From Synura sp. LO234KE (lineage: Eukaryota; Sar; Synurophyceae; Synurales; Mallomonadaceae), in NCBI GenBank assembly GCA_015143735.1, contig VKHC01000700.1, forward strand, positions 1 to 10,079: a DNA stretch of 10,079 nt, read 5' to 3'. The notes under the pieces are model-generated. The model had not been told where the DNA came from and did not search any database. It saw only the letters and a program-made list of their open reading frames with translations. The stretch's first letter is position 1, and each line of letters begins with the position of its first letter. The position numbers were made by a program, and so were the translations under genes. Below are positions 9,401-10,079 of the stretch, one piece after another.

Positions 9401-10079
9401 TAAGGATTGAAGACCTTTATATATTGAAATCGTCCTATCGCTCCTAATCTGTATGATAACTTATATTCCACGGGTACAGGTGGTACAGTATTATCATCCC
9501 ATGTAAATATTTTTTGCGATTGCTTAACCCTGCGCCTATCGCTCTTGACAAATTCATGGTAGCCTGTAAGTTACTATGTTGCTATTCCGATTACCTCAAT
9601 GACTAGGTATATCTACGTCGTCACAGACCGTAAGGCCAGCTCCTATCCCTGCAGTGTTCATCGCGTCGTTGTAATCAGTTAATGCTGTCCACATAGCGGG
9701 TGAGTGTAGTCGCGGATATATCTTGACTTCCGCTGTTTAACTCTTTTCTCGAACTCACATTCTATCGCATCGACGATTATTTACACAGCGGGCAAGTTAT
9801 CGACCATATTTGTTTCGTCATATAACTCAACGTGTCCTGAAAACCTATGTGCTCGCATACGCTCGAACGTCGTTTTCCACCTCCACTTAGCCTGTACGTA
9901 ATTCTTTACTCTACCTCGAGGTTAACTTATCTATCCATCGGTTTCATTTAGACGGTATACTAGTCTCTTTTCAAATTTGATGACTACAAATATATTGACA
10001 CGAAATCCATTATGCAGCCGGTAATTAATGTTCAAAATCTCTCTTCACGCCTTGTCTAATACAATTCTATCTGCCAACG
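427..10079 (+). CDS. Hyper-fragmented gene of one-codon exons: secreted or surface protein with PT-rich tail (3' partial)
   Basis: Joining the bases between successive AG acceptors and GT/GC donors gives about 185 codons from about 110 exons, without a stop. About 95 exons are single codons. The product begins with a hydrophobic signal peptide, continues through a segment with eight cysteines, and then becomes a Pro/Thr/Ser-rich tail with PTxxPT periodicity, as in heavily O-glycosylated wall or surface proteins. Introns are mostly 50-110 nt (shortest placed 49 nt, 1413-1461; longest well-placed 143 nt, 3711-3853), phase 0, GT-AG with two GC-AG. Pyrimidine stretches and CTAAC/CTAAT-like sites precede many acceptors. 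The family of the cysteine segment is not recognised. The gene is open at the right edge, so a membrane anchor or further domain may follow. The main doubt is exon structure in 2093-2605 and the choice of start. That the array is coding is strongly supported; that every exon is used is inference. Confidence 0.88.
669..761 (+). other. Signal-peptide core and mature N-terminus exon (31 codons)
   Basis: This is the longest well-supported exon: acceptor CAG at 666-668, donor GTAAGA at 762, 93 nt, phase 0 at both ends. It opens with the hydrophobic core FWLILIASRIA followed by NGS, where cleavage is likely and which is also an N-glycosylation sequon; the rest is polar and ends in LAASY. If translation instead starts at ATG 648, the exon extends upstream as MLFSCKQ in the same frame, giving a classic n-region and h-region, with a possible acceptor at 635-636. 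Both starts give a secreted protein. Confidence 0.75.
820..1625 (+). other. Microexon block 1: 12 exons, 9 of them single codons
   Basis: Exons by first base and encoded residue: 820 VSS (9 nt), 925 T, 984 C, 1056 P, 1114 N, 1207 T, 1268 P, 1345 Y, 1410 W, 1462 S, 1540 YNI (9 nt), 1620 KY (6 nt). Each follows an AG and is followed by a donor such as GTAAGT, GTGAGT, GTACGA or GTGCGT. The intron before 1620 has a perfect CTAAC branch-like site at 1598-1602. The 9- and 6-nt exons keep the frame. The 820 exon has a weak, A-rich acceptor and is the least certain of the block. Confidence 0.8.
1598..1602 (+). other. Branch-point-like CTAAC
   Basis: CTAAC lies about 17 nt before the acceptor of the KY exon at 1620, in a pyrimidine-rich stretch. 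Similar CTAAC or CTAAT elements occur in many other introns, for example at 2891, 3242, 3096, 5510, 6463 and 9443. Position and sequence match the spliceosomal branch consensus. Confidence 0.6.
1742..2364 (+). other. Microexon block 2, with an unresolved exon at 2165
   Basis: Exons: 1742 A, 1820 A, 1883 T, 1944 S, 2026 CI (6 nt), 2090 F, 2240 Y (TAC before GTGTGT), 2362 Y. A strong acceptor at 2163-2164, preceded by CCTAAT and a pyrimidine tract, has no frame-preserving donor. The candidates are GT at 2169 (4 nt) or GT at 2178 (13 nt). A 13-nt exon would restore frame only if the next exon were 5 nt (donor GTGTTC at 2245), giving TGLSVR. Skipping it gives one 147-nt intron and a simple phase-0 join. 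I cannot decide between them. Confidence 0.7.
2365..2605 (+). other. Unresolved stretch: 241-nt intron or intron-exon-intron
   Basis: Donor GTGAGT at 2365 and acceptor CAG at 2603-2605 are clear, but the interval is much longer than the other introns. One in-frame candidate exon runs 2422-2526 (105 nt, phase 0, AAG acceptor, donor GTGACA) and would add 35 valine-rich residues. Shorter candidates begin after CAG at 2455 or 2458. None of these internal donors has G at +5 or a final exon G, unlike the microexons elsewhere, so an exonless long intron is equally likely. Confidence 0.4.
2606..3540 (+). other. Microexon block 3: cysteine-rich core, 12 single-codon exons
   Basis: Exons: 2606 C, 2685 C, 2752 A, 2842 Y, 2927 G, 3054 C, 3117 V, 3204 S, 3305 T, 3371 S, 3468 K, 3538 C. 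Read together they give CCAYGCVSTSKC, a cysteine spacing typical of small disulfide-stabilised extracellular domains; no family can be named with confidence. Donors are mostly GTAAGT, with GTACGT, GTGAGT, GTATGT and GTAAAT variants. Acceptors are CAG or TAG except AAG before 3117. The intron 2930-3053 is long (124 nt) but has no other usable AG. Confidence 0.87.
3624..4354 (+). other. Microexon block 4: 9 exons
   Basis: Exons: 3624 L, 3702 GFE (9 nt, donor GTAAGC at 3711), 3854 C, 3921 A, 3976 P, 4042 F, 4105 D, 4183 L, 4346 TGT (9 nt, donor GTCAGC at 4355). The sequence continues the cysteine segment (CLGFECAPFDL). The intron before 3854 is 143 nt and contains no alternative AG. The stretch between 4186 and 4345 contains an acceptor immediately followed by GT, listed separately. 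Confidence 0.85.
4291..4299 (+). other. Abutting acceptor and donor (zero-length exon / recursive splice site)
   Basis: TTTCAG ending at 4293 is immediately followed by GTCAGT. It divides a 160-nt interval into two pieces of 108 and 52 nt, both normal intron sizes for this gene. A 15-nt in-frame exon (4294-4308, VSPRL) with donor GTATAT is possible but would leave an intron of only 37 nt. The AG-GT junction matches the recursive splice site architecture known from long insect and vertebrate introns. Confidence 0.5.
4437..5201 (+). other. Microexon block 5: end of the cysteine region, 10 exons
   Basis: Exons: 4437 G, 4511 IPGDQT (18 nt), 4610 Y, 4694 CL (6 nt), 4788 P, 4859 N, 4955 Y, 5040 A, 5112 N, 5187 QLNQN (15 nt). 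The CL exon holds the eighth and last cysteine (984, 2026, 2606, 2685, 3054, 3538, 3854, 4694), an even number consistent with disulfides. The longer exons are multiples of three and flanked by consensus sites (donors GTACGA at 4529, GTAAGT at 5202). After this the sequence turns Asn/Gln-rich and then Pro/Thr-rich. Confidence 0.85.
4719..4738. repeat. (TCCC)5 microsatellite inside an intron
   Basis: Five tandem TCCC units lie within the intron 4700-4787. The minus strand reads as five GGGA units, a pattern able to form a G-quadruplex. On the transcript it simply forms a C-rich pyrimidine tract about 50 nt before the acceptor. Confidence 0.9.
5257..5725 (+). other. Microexon block 6: start of the Pro/Thr-rich tail, 7 exons
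   Basis: Exons: 5257 T, 5340 S, 5419 A, 5473 PSSAP (15 nt), 5538 PTLTP (15 nt), 5639 T, 5717 SSE (9 nt). NTS formed with the preceding exon is an N-glycosylation sequon. The two 15-nt exons both end in CCG and are separated by one of the shortest introns (5488-5537, 50 nt), which contains a CTAAT branch-like site. The SSE exon ends at a GC donor. Composition moves here from the cysteine segment to a mucin-like stalk. Confidence 0.85.
5726..5731 (+). other. GC donor (GCAAGT) after the SSE exon
   Basis: The exon 5717-5725 (TCG AGC GAG) has no GT at its end but is followed by GCAAGT, the known consensus of the minor GC-AG class of U2 introns, with G at exon position -1. Accepting it splits a 189-nt gap into introns of 75 and 105 nt and keeps phase 0, giving T-SSE-P. 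This is the only exon placement here that preserves the frame with a consensus donor. Confidence 0.7.
5831..6673 (+). other. Microexon block 7: PT-rich tail, 11 single-codon exons
   Basis: Exons: 5831 P, 5910 T, 5996 L, 6088 T, 6173 P, 6240 T, 6310 L, 6407 E, 6478 P, 6554 T, 6671 S, reading PTLTPTLEPTS. Thr is encoded by ACG four times in the motif TAGACG or AAGACG followed by GT (ACG at 5910, 6240, 6554 and ACT at 6088 as the exception). Each residue sits alone between an acceptor and a donor. At 6557 the donor could be GTCGGT or, with a frame-breaking 7-nt exon, GTATCC; the first keeps the frame. Confidence 0.88.
7181..7200. repeat. (CT)6(CG)4 simple repeat in an intron
   Basis: A run of CT dinucleotides passes directly into CG dinucleotides within the intron 7124-7208. 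The CT part serves as a pyrimidine tract just before the TAG acceptor of the Ser exon at 7209. The alternating CG part has potential for Z-DNA, but nothing else suggests a role. Confidence 0.85.
7482..7490 (+). other. Second abutting acceptor and donor (CAG then GTATTT)
   Basis: A pyrimidine-rich acceptor CCCAG ending at 7484 is followed at once by GTATTT. Its use would split a 148-nt interval into 77 and 71 nt, both typical. A second acceptor TTTCAG lies ten bases later (7494), followed by ACC and GCATCA, which is a poor GC donor. The alternative is one 148-nt intron. In either case the frame is unaffected. Confidence 0.4.
7636..8474 (+). other. Microexon block 9: PS/PT-rich tail, 12 exons
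   Basis: Exons: 7636 P, 7705 S, 7759 S, 7835 I, 7922 P, 8012 S, 8086 P, 8174 L, 8236 P, 8311 T, 8396 S, 8469 RM (6 nt), reading PSSIPSPLPTSRM. The RM exon uses an AAG acceptor and donor GTACGG. Weak +5 bases (GTGAAT, GTAAAT, GTAAAC) occur only after exons ending in G. Confidence 0.86.
8550..9629 (+). other. Microexon block 10: PTRRPTLSPTDVPT, 14 single-codon exons
   Basis: Exons: 8550 P, 8631 T, 8702 R, 8796 R, 8893 P, 8954 T, 9038 L, 9140 S, 9250 P, 9317 T, 9397 D, 9480 V, 9563 P, 9627 T. The spliced reading PTRRPTLSPTDVPT is a textbook PTxxPT stalk, assembled from fourteen exons over 1,080 bases. Donors include GTACGT, GTAAGT, GTGAGC and GTAAGG. The block from 8702 is duplicated at 9696. 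Confidence 0.9.
9696..10020 (+). other. Microexon block 11: RRPTP, 5 exons, continuing off the edge
   Basis: Exons: 9696 R, 9789 R, 9891 P, 9952 T, 10018 P. The last has donor GTAATT at 10021, and the following intron runs past the right edge, so the gene is incomplete here. The set is the start of a second copy of the RRPTLSPTDVPT module. Confidence 0.87.
9792..9797 (+). other. GC donor (GCAAGT) after the second Arg exon
   Basis: The exon CGG at 9789 is followed by GCAAGT instead of GT. Its duplicate at 8796 has CGG followed by GTAAAT, so a GT donor has probably become GC, or the reverse, after duplication. GCAAGT with G at -1 is the accepted GC-AG consensus. Confidence 0.75.

Larger units (their letters stand above)
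8702..10079 (+). repeat. Diverged tandem duplication, unit about 1 kb (12 microexons)
   Basis: The exon series R, R, P, T at 8702, 8796, 8893, 8954 recurs at 9696, 9789, 9891, 9952, offset by 993-998 bases. The intron between P and T is 58 nt in both copies (8896-8953 and 9894-9951), with about 70% of positions identical by eye, including GTACGTA at the start and TATCCAT near the end. The next introns (8957 and 9955) share a tail with CGAAATCC about 12-18 nt before the acceptor. The second copy continues beyond the window. Confidence 0.65.

Noticed and set aside
925-10020. DNA-level excision (ciliate-type internal eliminated sequences) instead of introns
   Set aside because: The boundaries are GT/GC...AG with U1-like donor consensus, branch-like CTAAC sites and pyrimidine tracts, which points to the spliceosome; no flanking direct repeat such as TA is seen.

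Overview
The window looks like eukaryotic nuclear DNA, AT-rich and full of spliceosomal signals. No long open frame is present and no prokaryotic gene structure is visible. What fills it is a single plus-strand gene whose coding sequence is cut into about 110 tiny exons. About 95 of these are exactly one codon (3 nt) long, and the rest are mostly 6, 9, 15 or 18 nt. They are separated by introns of about 49-147 nt. The recurring signature is a pyrimidine-biased stretch with CTAAC/CTAAT-like branch sites, then AG, three bases, and GTAAGT or a close variant, repeated from about 925 to the right edge.

Reading only the bases between each AG and the next GT, in order, gives a continuous in-frame protein with no stop codon. 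Every confidently placed intron is phase 0. The protein has three parts. First is a hydrophobic signal peptide (exons 427-444 and 669-761; alternative start at 648). Second is a short extracellular-type segment with eight cysteines (about 820-5201). Third is a Pro/Thr/Ser-rich, mucin-like tail (5257 to the right edge) with PTxxPT periodicity, for example PTLSPTDVPTRRPTP. Such tails are familiar from secreted and cell-surface proteins of stramenopile algae and related protists, so I lean towards a protist of that kind with low confidence. The gene runs off the right edge; neither stop codon nor 3' end is seen.

Layout: 1-163, a degenerate G-rich minisatellite. 164-426, AT-rich leader with a possible 5'-UTR intron. 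427-761, signal peptide and N-terminus. 820-5201, cysteine-containing region. 5257-10020, PT-rich tail, including a roughly 1-kb tandem duplication whose paired introns are still recognisably alike. The weakest stretch is 2093-2605, where the exon structure is not resolved. About 6% of the transcribed region is coding.

Splice signals fit real splicing closely. All 59 exons I placed that do not end in G carry G at intron position +5, whereas many exons ending in G lack it. Two introns start with GC in a GCAAGT context. Two places show an acceptor directly abutting a GT, like recursive splice sites. All statements come from reading the sequence; no RNA evidence was available.
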